In this document: positions 1 to 12,055 of the stretch, piece by piece
How positions within the stretch are numbered: the stretch's first letter is position 1
Layout: the number at the start of each line of letters is the position of its first letter
Origin: Triglochin maritima
Lineage: Eukaryota > Streptophyta > Magnoliopsida > Alismatales > Juncaginaceae
Length of the DNA: 64,000 bases
Direction of reading: 5' to 3'
NCBI GenBank assembly: GCA_963682175.1
Contig: OY821777.1
Location: 513,501 to 577,500, forward strand
Notes under the pieces: generated by a model
Told to the model about the DNA's origin: nothing
What the model saw: only the letters and a program-made list of their open reading frames with translations
Database searches by the model: none
Program-made: the position numbers and the translations under genes

Positions 1-177
1 GCAAGAAGATTTATCGCCCCTTCCAAAATTCTTTTGATTAAAAGGTTATTTGATGGTGCACATTTGGGTTTGAACATGCCATGTCTTTTGATAGTTTTGA
101 ATGGGAAATCTTCTTTTTTCCTTCTTCTTCTAGGAACCATAAACGTTTGTTTATATAGTGAGTTCCCTTTGGTGCAG

Positions 178-3100
178 GTCTTTCCAACATTTGGAACATA
201 TTTTGTTTACAAGAACGAAAAGGGCCTCACAGATGTGGATAGTTTGCAGTAAGTAATTATATAGCAGATATCATATAACTTCATTTCTTGTATCTGTGTG
301 TTGATAGTATACTTCTGCAGTCTGGGTTCACTTTATTTTGAGTACCAGTTTTTGTGTGGGTAGTGACAGAGGATACCGATACCTGTGGGAGAGTACTTAT
401 TGACAAGATTTTCATACCAAATGTATAATCGCAATGCAATTGTTTTTTCTCCATCAGGTTTGACCCCAGCTTGCTACTCCATGGCCAGCAATACATGGAG
501 ATTTACAAACCAATTCCCACGAGAGGCCGTGTAAGGCTTCATACCACTACAAAACTTTGTTGCAACATTAGCACCGAACTGTTTGATTCTCATTGATCTT
601 TTAGCTAGACCAAAGAGCGATTTTAAAACAGGTATTTTGTGATTTCTGGGTACATGCCATGAGATGATCTCAGCAAACTTTCGGAATTCAAAGGGTATGA
701 AAACGTGTGAAGGACTTAGGTAGGGGAATTATGGTATTTGAAGAAGTTATCAAAGAAATTCCATACACAAACATTGATATGCACGTCCATTTGATGTTCA
801 TGAATGTAGGTTTTGACTCTAGTGGACATGCAATCTCCAATGGCCGTATTTAAGAATATCTAGTTCTCAACATCTCAAATTGTTCTTCTATGAGTGGAAG
901 AATTATTTTCGTACTTCAGGCTACGGATTTTTTCTGCTTGTATAGTACACAAATCAGCATCTCAGATGTATGATCTTATTTAGTGAAACCACCGCTGTTG
1001 CTTCTTTCACTTGATGCTCAGTAAACTGAGAGGGCTTTTAGTTTCTCTTTTGTGATTTCACTTTTGTTCGAGATTATTTGTGATAGTCTGTCTTTACCCA
1101 AGGATTAAAGTCCTTCTCGGTTCAATAACTATATTCCTGCAGTTTCACTTTTCCATGAGATTTCTCTTCTTAAAACTATCCAAAACTCGTTGTTTTCAGG
1201 TAAGGAATAAGATGGCTGTTGCGGGTTTGCATGACAAAGGTATTGTGTCTTATTTTCCATTTTCAATAAATATTGATCAAAATTCCAGGATCTATATCAT
1301 TGCCTCCATCGAAACTGCTTAACATTTCCTTTTTTATCCTTACAAAAATCAATGGTTCACAACCCTGATTTCCTAGATCTTGTCTTTATAGAGCTTCAAG
1401 CTTAGTCCTCTTTCTTTGTTTACTTCGTTATCGTTCTATGTCGTCTTGGATGACGGGATGGACCATAGTGTGGCAGTTGATAACTGCAGGTGGCATTTGG
1501 TCTCCTAAATTTAAGGGTTCTGCAAAATGGACCCAAAATAGTTTGACCAAAACTGAAGTTTGTCCAACATGTTACATTAGAAGAGTTGAAATGCAAGTAA
1601 TTCTGCTTTTCAGGCAAAGCAGCCATTATCGAGCTTGAAACGACTACTTATGATGAAGAATCTGGCGAGGCTCTATGTATGAATAGGTCAGTATAATAGT
1701 TATGATTATACTAAACATTCTGACACTGTCACATCCAACTCGCTTGCTGTTACAGGAGTTCGGTCTTCCTGCGAGGTGCTGGTGGCTTCTCAAAACCAAA
1801 TGAATTATATTCGTATTCAAACTATCCAGCCAATCAAATTGTCCCAATCAAAATTCCAAAGGGCAAGCCATCTATAGTACATGAAGATATCACTGGACCT
1901 CCTCAGGTATTGTTTCTTGGTTTTTCCTGATGAAGGGAGCTTTCATCAATGAAAAATATCCAATGCAGCATAAATATTACCATCACCCAATTCTCTTTGC
2001 TGTATGCTGACTTGGTTAGTGTGAAATCGTACATTAGGAAGTTTGCTTTTGAGATAACTTAATATTGTTTCTCTTTCGGATTTCAGAAGTTTCTACCATC
2101 AATTGTTATAATTTCCACATGCTTCCTGTTAGTTTGGTAAAGACAAACTAATGTTGTAACATGTTTTAATAGGCTCTGTTATACAGACTATCAGGTGACT
2201 ACAATCCGCTCCATTCGGATCCTGAAATTGCAAGTGTCGCTGGGTGAGTAGCAATTTGGCTGATTGTTATGAATCTAGCATATGTTCTTATCGAGCACAA
2301 TCTTTTTAGTTTTGGTATAATGTGTCCTAATACATCTGTTTCCTTGGATATTGATTTTGTCCCCTGTGCTGATAAAAAGTGCAGACTAGAAATGGCTGCT
2401 TCATTTCATGAGTCTATTTGTAGCCTTAGTAATTGCTGTGGTTATCTGTAGCTTGGAATTTGGTGTTGCTAAAATCATGATATTTTATCATTTTTTAAGA
2501 TGAATAAGCCTGGGAAATGTTTTGGTTTCTCTCAACATGACTGCCTAATCAGTAATCACACAGATAAAGATTCTTTTGATTGACGTTGAGTTGTTGAACC
2601 AATTTACAAGCTTCAATCATAAATACCTTGAGGTAATTTACTTTCATTCTTTGAAGGTTTAAAATGCCAATATTGCATGGATTATGCACATATGGGTTTG
2701 CGGTTAGAGCCGTTATCAAACATTTTTGCAACGGAGAACCTACAAGAGTGAGGAGCATATTCGGCCGATTTCTACTGCATGTCTTCCCGGGGGAAATTTT
2801 GATCACTGAGATGTGGCATGAAGGTTCAAGGTATGCATAATCTTGATTTTGTAGAACTTTCTTTTAAGTTCACATAAATGAAGGGATGATTTTAAGTATC
2901 CTCCACACTATTCAACCCATCTCATTTGCTGATTTGCCTTTCAAATTTTCACTATTTTAGTCTTTTTAGATGCATCTGTATTTGTCTAATCTTCAATTAT
3001 ACCTTTTTAGTGATCATTTAACCTTATTTTGTTGAAGAATAAAATCAAATTCTTATGAATTGGCATTCGGATATTTATTATATATTCGGAGGGTAATGGT

Positions 3101-3259
3101 TGTGTCTTAGTTATTTGAAGAGTATTTAAGAAATCATCAAACTTTTGTATTTAACAATGACACTTTTCCAGGGTCATATATCAAACCAAGGTGAAAGAGA
3201 GAGCTCAGCCCGTGCTCACCGGCTATGTTATTCTTAATCACATTCCTTCAAATTTATGA
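178..3259 (+). CDS. ECH2: Peroxisomal enoyl-CoA hydratase 2 (MaoC-type), 5' end outside window
   Basis: Eight phase-consistent exons: 178-248, 458-530, 1200-1239, 1614-1686, 1756-1906, 2173-2243, 2657-2830, 3172-3259, all with GT-AG introns. They give the last 246 residues. Motifs match plant ECH2: VFPTFGTYF, FDPSLLLHGQQYMEIYKP, FLRGAGGFS, then the hot-dog hydratase signature ALLYRLSGDYNPLHSDP with the catalytic D and H, PILHGLCTYGFAVRAV, and the C-terminal ITEMWHEGSRVIYQTKVKER. Family knowledge: this hydratase acts in peroxisomes on (3R)-hydroxyacyl-CoA intermediates during breakdown of fatty acids with even-positioned cis double bonds. The protein ends in Ser-Asn-Leu, which resembles a non-canonical peroxisomal targeting signal 1. 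No stop or frameshift is seen. The first exons lie left of the window, so the exact start cannot be given. Confidence 0.93.
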
Positions 3260-4358
3260 TTCGTGAGATATTCAGAATTCTGATCTGCAACTGCAGAAAT
3301 GATTTCGAAGTTCTTGCTCAGGGCAAAAAGATTCACTCTTCGCTGGTCACCATATAGATTTACAACTCTATAATCTATAGTTATTTTAGACGTGTACATT
3401 TCCATAGAACAAATAACAATGCTATGTTTTATCATGCAATATTGTAAAATTGTAATGTGTTTCTTAAGAGCTCGTATTCTATTTGACGAATATTTGAATA
3501 TGAGTGCAAATGCATGCGCTTGAACTAGATGTATTGGAAAGGTTGAAACTGCCAAACTTTTGGGAGTGTTGACCAACTAGGATAGCAAAATCATCAAGAG
3601 ATCTCAACCCTGCGTGGTGGTGTGGATCAGTTCAATTCCTTGGAGAGTGTGTTTTCAGGTGTTTGAGTTGCAAATGAGTACTATGCTTCGGTAGGTCATT
3701 CATCGCAAATTGTGAAGAACTTATATGATGCTGGATGGACGGACACTTGAGCCATTCTGTTTCTATCTCGAGTTGGTGTCTCAGAGAGTGCGTTAAGCCA
3801 CTGGGTTCGTTGTTTGTGAGCATTACATGACATTTGGACCGTCGCTGTTCAGCAGGTTGGTCGACCCTTACTGTCAAGCATGTTGGTATGGAATGTTGAT
3901 AAGCTCACTCGGACTACTCGTATAAAAGTTCATATTGTAGACCCCAAATCTTAATGGTATAGGACTATAGGAGTCAAAAATCTGTCACTGAATCAAGTAA
4001 CAGTTGGTTCTTTACTTTGAGGAAAAGTAAGAGATGCCTGTTTTGGCCTCTAATTCTACCACCTTGAAATTGTGTTTCGTATCTTTGGTCGCTAATATTT
4101 GCCGTTGCAAATGCGAGTAAGCACAATACTCAACATCAAAAACTTATACGTCCTTAAGAAAAGCAGATACAGAAACTCCAACACCTTCACCTGCATTTCA
4201 TTTTTATTGAAGTTTAAGCAGAGCATATTCATTTCTTCCCAAAGCCGACAACAAAGATTACAGAAGAGCTACCATAACCATGTGTAACAAACAATAAGTT
4301 TTCCTGAGGAAACATGTCCGCAAGGGCCATAAAGACATTTTTTATATCTATTCCTAGC
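3260..4358. other. Intergenic, 3' side of ECH2
   Basis: AT-rich sequence between the ECH2 stop and the DRP1 fragment. Short open frames occur on both strands, but none shows a recognisable motif or splice structure. The first few hundred bases are probably the ECH2 3' UTR. Confidence 0.5.
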
Positions 4359-4607
4359 AACTGTCAAATAAGAGGACTCCATGTCAACTAGCCGCACCAC
4401 TGTTTTGCGAACATCTTCTCGGAACCTCTCCAGGGCTTCCTCATAAGCGGCAGCGGCTAATTCCGATTTAAGTGTTGGGAATCTTTTTAGTTCCTGTTAG
4501 TTGAACTTAATTGGGTTCAGCACAAGAAAAGCTAATAAAGGAGATCAGCTTCTAGGTGGAACAGAACATACTTGTGTCTCTGTTATAGACTTCAAAACAA
4601 AATGCAC
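4359..4607 (-). pseudogene. DRP1-type dynamin fragment (two partial exons)
   Basis: On the minus strand 4607-4572 encodes VHFVLKSITETQ, followed by a GT donor. After an intron with an AG acceptor, 4493-4359 reads ELKRFPTLKSELAAAA... ALERFRED, then TVVRLVDMESSYLTV. The two pieces join in phase 0. This is the GTPase-effector region near the C-terminus of plant dynamin-related protein 1. Beyond LTV the expected FFRKLP continuation is replaced by unrelated sequence, and I find no GTPase or middle-domain exons between here and the rhomboid gene. It is a short relic of a DRP1 gene, by partial duplication or transposon capture, and not a working gene. Identity is strong; mechanism is unknown. Confidence 0.75.
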
Positions 4608-5588
4608 CTGTGGTATACCTCCGCAACAATTTCAATAACAAAACACGCCCTCTCATATACACGGGGCAAGTTCTACAACGTAATAATACCGATTGAGATG
4701 AAGGAATAAGCAAAAAAAACAATAAGACTATTTGTGTTAACCTCCACGACCGAATTTAAGCAGACGTTTAGTGGAGTTTGAAGAGGCAATACATGACAGA
4801 TGGGGTTGCTGAGTTTTGGGAAGTTAACCTCCATAGCGATTGGTAAATTTAAAACTTACGGTTGTTGGTCACATCATTTCCACAAAAATCACGTCTAACA
4901 TGTCTGTTTTTTATTGAAATTGGAATGATGCATTGAAATTAAACATACAATCATGTCCTCGAAGCACATTTCACTGACATACCATCAGTTTGAGCAACAC
5001 CACTTGTGCGACATCAACCAGTTTGTTGAACTCGATTGGTAGTATATTTCCCCCTACTCATTGATCCGACATGCTAAAATTTATGATTTCACAAACCATG
5101 GTTAACATTGCTAACTCACTGTTGCAAGTTGTCCACACCGAGCATTCAAACGGTTAAATTGGTACAAATGCAATCAGTTTGTGAAGCTGAAAGGTAGGAG
5201 ATGAAAGTGAACTTCACCCAATTCCCAAAAGCACATAACCATTTGGAATTTCCATAATAAAAGACCTTTCCAGAGAGCCCATAGACTTCATTCAGAGGTT
5301 TCCATAAGCTGAACCCAATGTCGAGTTCGAACTGGAAAAAAAAAATACATAAAAATCCACTTACATGATATTACTAGCATCTCTCACATTTGCTGCCAAG
5401 ATGGATAAACTGGCTTTATTATTCATAATACAAGCACAGGAAATTCAGCACGTAGTAAAATTTGCGTTACATGTTGACAACTCCATCTTCGTCATTTTTG
5501 GAAGTATTGGCAATATAAAATTGAGAATGTACAGAGTAAATTAAGGTAATACGTTTTCCACGGTTCATGTAGCAGAAAGAACGATTCC
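4608..5588. other. Intergenic, 3' side of rhomboid gene
   Basis: No coding signal recognised. The part next to 5588 is likely the rhomboid gene 3' UTR. Further dynamin exons were looked for on the minus strand and not found. Confidence 0.45.
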
Positions 5589-8561
5589 TCAATCGCATTG
5601 CCATTTTGCTGTCGGTATGCAACTCATGTAATGACACCAACTGCAATGACTATTTCCATTCTCCCCTTTGAACAACATGTCGATACCAACTACAAACCTG
5701 CAATGATGGGACACAAGAAAAAGTTAGTGAACAAACACATACAAGAATGGACCTTAAACCACATTCATTTGTTTTTTCACTAGTCATGAAGATCAGTTTG
5801 GTGGTCTAAAGTCGTAGACAATATTTCCACGGAGTCCGCATATGTTTAAACTTAAAAGAGTGGGGAAATGAATACCCTAGAAGAAGTTCTTACCAAACAA
5901 ACACCATAATAAGAGCAGCAATCCAAAACAACAACTGGTAAGCCTTGTATTTGTATTTAAGCCTCTTCCAACAAGGAAGATGGTGATTTAAAATCCACTT
6001 GAGTTGCGGACGCATCATGACAATGAAGCCAAGGAGGTAGCCCGTTAAAAACCCTCCAATGTGAGCAAAATTATCGACGTAGGGCAGCATTCCAACAGCT
6101 AAGTTGACGAGAATGATTATAATGATGCTAAATACAGCTGATGCCTGCAAATGGAAGTAAAAGTTCAAGGCTTGCATATGCAAAGCAGTAAACCTGTAAA
6201 AGCTAGCAGTACAGGGACATGCCTTGTTAGAGTACAAGGACCAGTTTGTTATAAGCTCTGAAAGCGTGGATCCGAGAAGTCCGAAAAGAGCACCAGATGC
6301 ACCAACTGAAACATGGTTCCTGATAAAAAGGGACGACATAACACTTCCACCAAATCCTGATAATATGTAAACTATTCCAACACGAACTGAAAAGAACAAG
6401 GAAAAGGAAAATTAACATAAGAATACATTATATCTTCAATTCCATAAATTCAATAACATGGATGTAAAATTTCCAATGGAGTGGAACAAAAATCGAATGA
6501 TACAGAAGAAATATAATGTGCCATTTCTATGAGATCGTTTCCAAAAACCTACTCTGAAATTACTCTAATTTTATTTTATTTTAAAGTCAATATCGTCATG
6601 GCCTAGCAAAAAATTGTAAAATCAAGAAAACATAAAAGAACAAAGAAACATTGTGGATTTCCAATGATAGAAAATTGAAGATTAAAGGCCACGAGAAAAA
6701 CATGCAAAACAGTATCCTGTGAAAATCGCAAAACAATTCATGCATATGCATATAAAGCACCTTATTCAAAAACACTCAGTCCTAATATTGTTAAGACCAT
6801 AAAAATACAAGCATGAAATCCAATCCTGAACAAATGGAAGTTGTGATAGGAGTTAATACAATAAGTTGAGAAGTGTCAACCAATGCTACTGCACTTACAA
6901 AATCCAAATTGTCTTTCTATACCAACTCCAATAAAACACAAGCTCAACATATTGATGAAAAGATGAATAACTCCAGCATGCAACCATATACAACTAACTA
7001 GTCTCCATCCTTGGTGCTTATTTACAACTCTGTCCCATTCAAGGGCTCCTAATTGCTTCAGCCTGAACATACAAACAAAGAACATTAATTTGATATGTTG
7101 TTAGTGTTAGAGAAGGAAATGGAATTATAATACAAAAATTATTGCTTAGGAGGTCCTCAATATATAGAGATTACAAATATGACAATGGAAAACTAATAAT
7201 AAGGAAATAACAATACGGTAATCCTCTACAACCGCATAAATATTGCACCCTAATCATGTTATAATTTGTTTCCTTTAACAATTAGTCATGAGAAAAACGA
7301 TAAAATGAAAGTCATTTATTTAAGTTAATGTGAGAATACATATATCAAATGTCCGACATTGTGGAACATAAATAGAATGAGAAAAATCTTTCTTCGGAAA
7401 GGAAATAACTATAGGAACCGGCACACAATTTCATTTCTTGTTCCACAGAAAATAATTTGCAGAAGAAACTGCCTTGTCATTTTGTGTTGAGCGATACATA
7501 TTGAACAATCTCTTCGGCTATATTCATTCTCAACAAACCATGGATCCAAAATTTAATTAAAAACATGATGAAACTGGTCATTTACATCCTTATGTCCCTC
7601 TCCAGATGCATGTTGGTGCCCTTCACTTAGTTCCCAAGGCCTCTCATCTTGGGACTGCATTAATATTATGCAAAAAAGGAAACCCTATCATAAATAATAT
7701 TTTGTCCAATCCAAAGGTCATTACGGTACCAGAAACACATTCCATCGATTGATGCTTACGAAACCAAATATAAAATATGTTCCCTTCAATATCGTGATTG
7801 CGGCACCAAACAAATTAATTTTCTCTAAATCAATTCTCGTGATGCAAGCAGCAAAACACATTTTCACTTTATCCCATGACAATAATACTTACAACAGGAT
7901 AACCACATTTCAGCCAATATGGTGATCATAAGACCAAACAATTTACTCTTCTCTAAATCAATGCTCGCAATCCAAACAAAAAACATATTTTCCCATAACA
8001 ATAATACTCACAGGAAACAATTTCTTAAGATGCAAAAATAGCATCTCCCATTTCATCCTTAGCATGCCGACAGAAAATCACATACATGCCCCTCCAATCC
8101 CATCCTTATGAAACCAACGAAAACCCGCTTTTCTCCCAAAATCCATGCTTGTGGTTAAAGCAAACATTTCCATCGATCCGTAAGAATACAAATTGAAGAA
8201 ACCGACCTGTAGCGCTAACACAATACCACATTCCCCAAATTCCACAACAAATCAAACGAAATCACATCCAAACCCATACGCCAAAACCGAAATCCGCAAC
8301 TCACGCGTGTGAGGACGGCCCGAAGAGCGGATTCCTGGCGAGCGGCTCGAACGCGAACCGATGGAGATACTCCTCCCCGACGCACCCGCCGGATACCCGG
8401 CTGCGGTGGCTGGGGCAGTCGTTGACGTACATGCTGAGCACGAACATGGCGATGTTGGCGGCCACGAAGACGGGGACTAACCAGGGGAACCACCGCCGCT
8501 CCGCCACGAGGGTCGGCGGGGTATGGTAATAGGCGTATCCGTGCTGCTTGTTGGCCTCCAT
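5589..8561 (-). CDS. RBL: Rhomboid-like intramembrane serine protease
   Basis: Five exons on the minus strand: 8561-8305, 7062-6899, 6386-6223, 6144-5894, 5697-5589, giving 314 residues, close to plant RBL lengths. The N-terminus [13 protein letters not shown] is cytosolic, followed by a first membrane span after [25 protein letters not shown] and LGALEW are plant RBL landmarks. Catalytic features are all present: the Asn-bearing loop HLFINM, the serine motif [11 protein letters not shown], and the histidine in [16 protein letters not shown]. The end [16 protein letters not shown] is the Cys-rich tail of plant secretory-pathway rhomboids. Intron 3 (6222-6145) starts with GC instead of GT; it is 78 nt and open in frame, so retention would add 26 residues. 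The start ATG is 180 bp from the end of MULE-1, which therefore lies in the promoter or 5' UTR. Confidence 0.92.
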
Positions 8562-8741
8562 TAGGAATAGGGTTAGGGTTGGGGTTGGATTGGTGGTGGT
8601 CGTCGACGTGCGGGTGTGGAAGTTCGGGTTGTTTGGTGGGAAATTGTAACAGAAACGGATAATTTGCAGTTTCATCCCTCGATTAAGATGGCATGTTCGG
8701 ATGCGAGCTGTGTTTGCCCATAGTATGGATGAAACTTTGTT

Positions 8742-8779
8742 ATATTCATCGTCGTAAAACTACTTAAATCGTTCGTAAA
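8742..8779 (+). repeat. MULE-1 left terminal inverted repeat
   Basis: Begins directly after the 9-bp duplication and matches the reverse complement of 16587-16623 over about 37 bases with a few mismatches. Confidence 0.8.
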
Positions 8780-8865
8780 GATTATCATTTATACTTATAT
8801 GACTCTTCATTTCACTCTTCTAACATCACTCTCTCTTTATATTACTCTTATATTCACCAGAAATA

Positions 8866-11292
8866 ATGTCTCGGAGGCCAGGAAAAGAACCAGCAGACGT
8901 CTCGGATTACTCAAATCTGGTAAATTATCTTGTTTATTTTAATTTATTTTAAAAAAAATTGGGTGGGGCGTCCGCAGGAGACGCCCGAACGTAATGGGGA
9001 AGCGGCTCCGGCAGACGTCTCCCCGTACGATGAGGCGTCTCCGGTAGACGCCCCAAATTTATTTTTTAAAAATTATTTAAATTGACCATTAAGTTAATAA
9101 TTAGTTGTGTACGATTTTAGTAAAGGATTATTGATTATAAATTGTGGTAATTGTTAAATAAATTGATTATTAAGTTAATAATTAGTTTAATTATTTTTGT
9201 AAATTCATTAACAATTTTTTATTTTTAAAATTGAATTAATAGTCATCGGGTTACCGTGGAGGAAAATGGAAATCAATTCCCTTACGCGCGGTACGTAGTA
9301 TAGTAGATGAGTCGGGTCATCGTCATCCACGTAGACGGGGTATTTCTGCTTCAGTTAGGAGAGAGAGATATTTTACGTCGTCGTCAGACACCTGAGGATT
9401 CTTTCGACGACGAGGATGATTCAGGTGAGTTGATGAGTCACGACGATAGTGACGATGGGGGCTGGTATGGCTTGGAGCTATAGGAGGAGGCGATACATCA
9501 GTACGGTCGAGGACGGGGGCGACATTGTAGTCCTTCAGCTGAGTACGGTCGAGGTGGCCGATTTGTGACCGGTGATTCGAGTTCGTGCACTGCAGACGCC
9601 CGAGCTCAGAAGAAGAAGAGGGATGAGGACGAGTCTTGGATCATGACAGATATGATGTCTAGTGGTCCTCTATATGGCAGCGTCATTCCGAGTTTCGGAG
9701 GCCACATCGCCGGACGCATCTGCGATGGCGAGGATCGGAAGGTTTTGAAGTGCCATAATCGACACAGAGCTTGTACGACATTGCAGGTTTGGCGTTCAGT
9801 GGTGACTGATGATATGACGGCGACCGTTAGTGACAGTGGATTGGGTCACTTGTCGTACAACATGTTTTCCTGCATTGACATGTCGTTGATTTCGGCTTTC
9901 GTGAAGCGGTGGCAGCCTGACACCAACACTTTCCATTTGTCGTTCGGAGAGATGACGATCATGTTGCATGACGTCTTTCAGATTCTGCACATTCCTGTTG
10001 AGGGTCCTATGGTCAGTACGCAGGCGCCGACGTCTGAGCTGAAGTTATTTGTATCAGAGTTGCTCGGTGTCAGCCTCGAGGATCTTGGGCGGGATAGTTC
10101 ATTTTGGAATGACGGTGGTGTTAGTATCGATGTTGTGGACGACTGTTGCAAATGGACGACCACCACGGACTGAGGATACGCAGATGACTGTCTACCTCTT
10201 CTTACTGCTAGGTTGCGTCTTGTTTGTTGACAAGAGCGGTTCCAGAGTCAGACCACACGACCTATTGGAGGCGAGGGATCCAGATACCATTGGTCAGTAC
10301 TCATGGGGGTCAGCGATGTTGGCATATCTGTATCGTCAGCTGGGTATATCGAGTCGTGTTGATTGTTCTGGGATTACAGGTTGTCTTACACTGCTGCAGG
10401 CTTGGATTTATAAGTATTTTCCTGCTTTCCGCCCACATCGGGAGCGGAAGATTATTGAGCGTGATCATCCTCGTTCGCATATGTGGGATGTCCGGGCCGA
10501 GGATAAGAGCGAGGGTCGACTTCTTTCCATTCGTAGACGGCTAGATCAGATGACTGCATCGCAGATATATAATGTATATATCATTCACGTTTATTTAAAT
10601 TTCAACTTTATTATTATTAACGTATAAACGTTTAGGTGAAGTGGTTGTCGTGTGGTCCTGAGCCTGTTGTAGCTGTGCCGAGGACTACATTTATGGGCGT
10701 TATTCGTTATAGAGATATCACAGAGCCTTATTTACATGATCGCGTGTTACGTCAGTTAGGTTACGTTCAAGTGATCCTGGTTGACATCCCGACGCCCGAG
10801 CATGCAGTACGGTCTGCGATTGCGACGACGTACGACGTCATGCATAGTGTTTCGTTCGCGGAATCGGTTTGGAGGACATTTCCGAGAGTAGGACGACTTC
10901 ACCTGGACGATCTAAGTCGTAGCCGCGACCCCTCCACTTGTGATGCAGATTATTTGCAGTTGTTCGGTAGGTGCTCATATCCACTTATCGTACGTGGTAT
11001 CATTTTGAGACCGGAGAGACCACTGGATAGGACATGTGTCGATGCGGTAAGTTTATCTAATTTTATTTGTAATTATAATGTATATTTTGCTATTATTGTT
11101 AATGTACACTAGTTTTTATGTTACATACAGTGGATGAGTGTGGTGATACGGTGTACGCAGCCGTTCTTGCGACAGAGAGACATGATGCCGACTGAGGACA
11201 CGAGACTTGCATGTACAGATTGGGATCGCCTCATCGAGGATTGGAACAGCCAGTTGGGCATTTCGAACCATGATTCGGATGCTGAGTTGTAG
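8866..11292 (+). pseudogene. Plant mobile domain (PMD, MAIN-like) gene of MULE-1
   Basis: An ATG at 8866 opens MSRRPGKEPADVS, a start also seen in the MULE-2 relic. A Gly/Arg-rich stretch follows near 9500-9560 (YGRGRGRH, AEYGRGGRF), interrupted by a TAG near 9481. The PMD core runs from about 9660: GPLYGSVIPSFGGHIAGRI, MSLISAFVKRWQPDTNTFHL, FGEMTIMLHDVFQILHIPVEGP. A frameshift near 10130-10180 moves it into another frame, which continues with SWGSAMLAYLYRQLG and FPAFRPH. Later exons begin near 10636 and 11151 and end at GISNHDSDAEL, stop at 11290-11292. The PMD family is known both in transposons and in domesticated MAIN/MAIL1 proteins. Here it is an accessory gene of the MULE and is broken. 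Confidence 0.75.
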
Positions 11293-12055
11293 TTCACTTG
11301 CTCTTACTATTGTTTTATTATATGTTGCACTATTACTACATTTGTTGGTATTTGCTTATGCTTATCTGTGTACTCTTATTATTTATTTCTTACGAACATA
11401 TCTTCTACTTATTTCTTTGACTATCGTATTTTTAAAATTTATTTGTCACGAAAATATCTTCAACTTATTTCTTTAGATATCAAATAATACTTAAATTTAA
11501 AATTTGGTAAACCACACGATATAAGTACAAATACACAATATACTATACATTACAAATGCATTACAAATTACAATCAAAATGTACTACGTAACTGGTTCCA
11601 ATACGTCATCCAACTTTCGTACTGATTCTCCCATCCAACAACACTCTCATCTCACATTTGATACCACAAGGTCGTTATATGAGGTACTGGAAAATCATCA
11701 GCTAATTCCATGAATAAAATGTATGTAACTCCCTAAATAAGCAATGACCAACTCTATGACAGACCTCGTCAAGGCAGACAGACTCTCCCAAGGTAGCACA
11801 GTAAGACACGGAAACAACGAACCATATGTTCCCATTGAGAAATACATGACCTCACACTTGTAAAAACTAGCAATCAGAAACAAGTCGACCTAAACCTCCA
11901 TATAATGATCCTCGTCACAAGCTCCCCCGCCCCAATCAATTCGTTGACGAGCATGTACCACATTGCCGAAATAGATACTCTCATAAATAGGATGTGCACA
12001 TATCTCATTAGAAATCGCACGACGGACGTATGACCAGTTATTTTGACCACCATGG

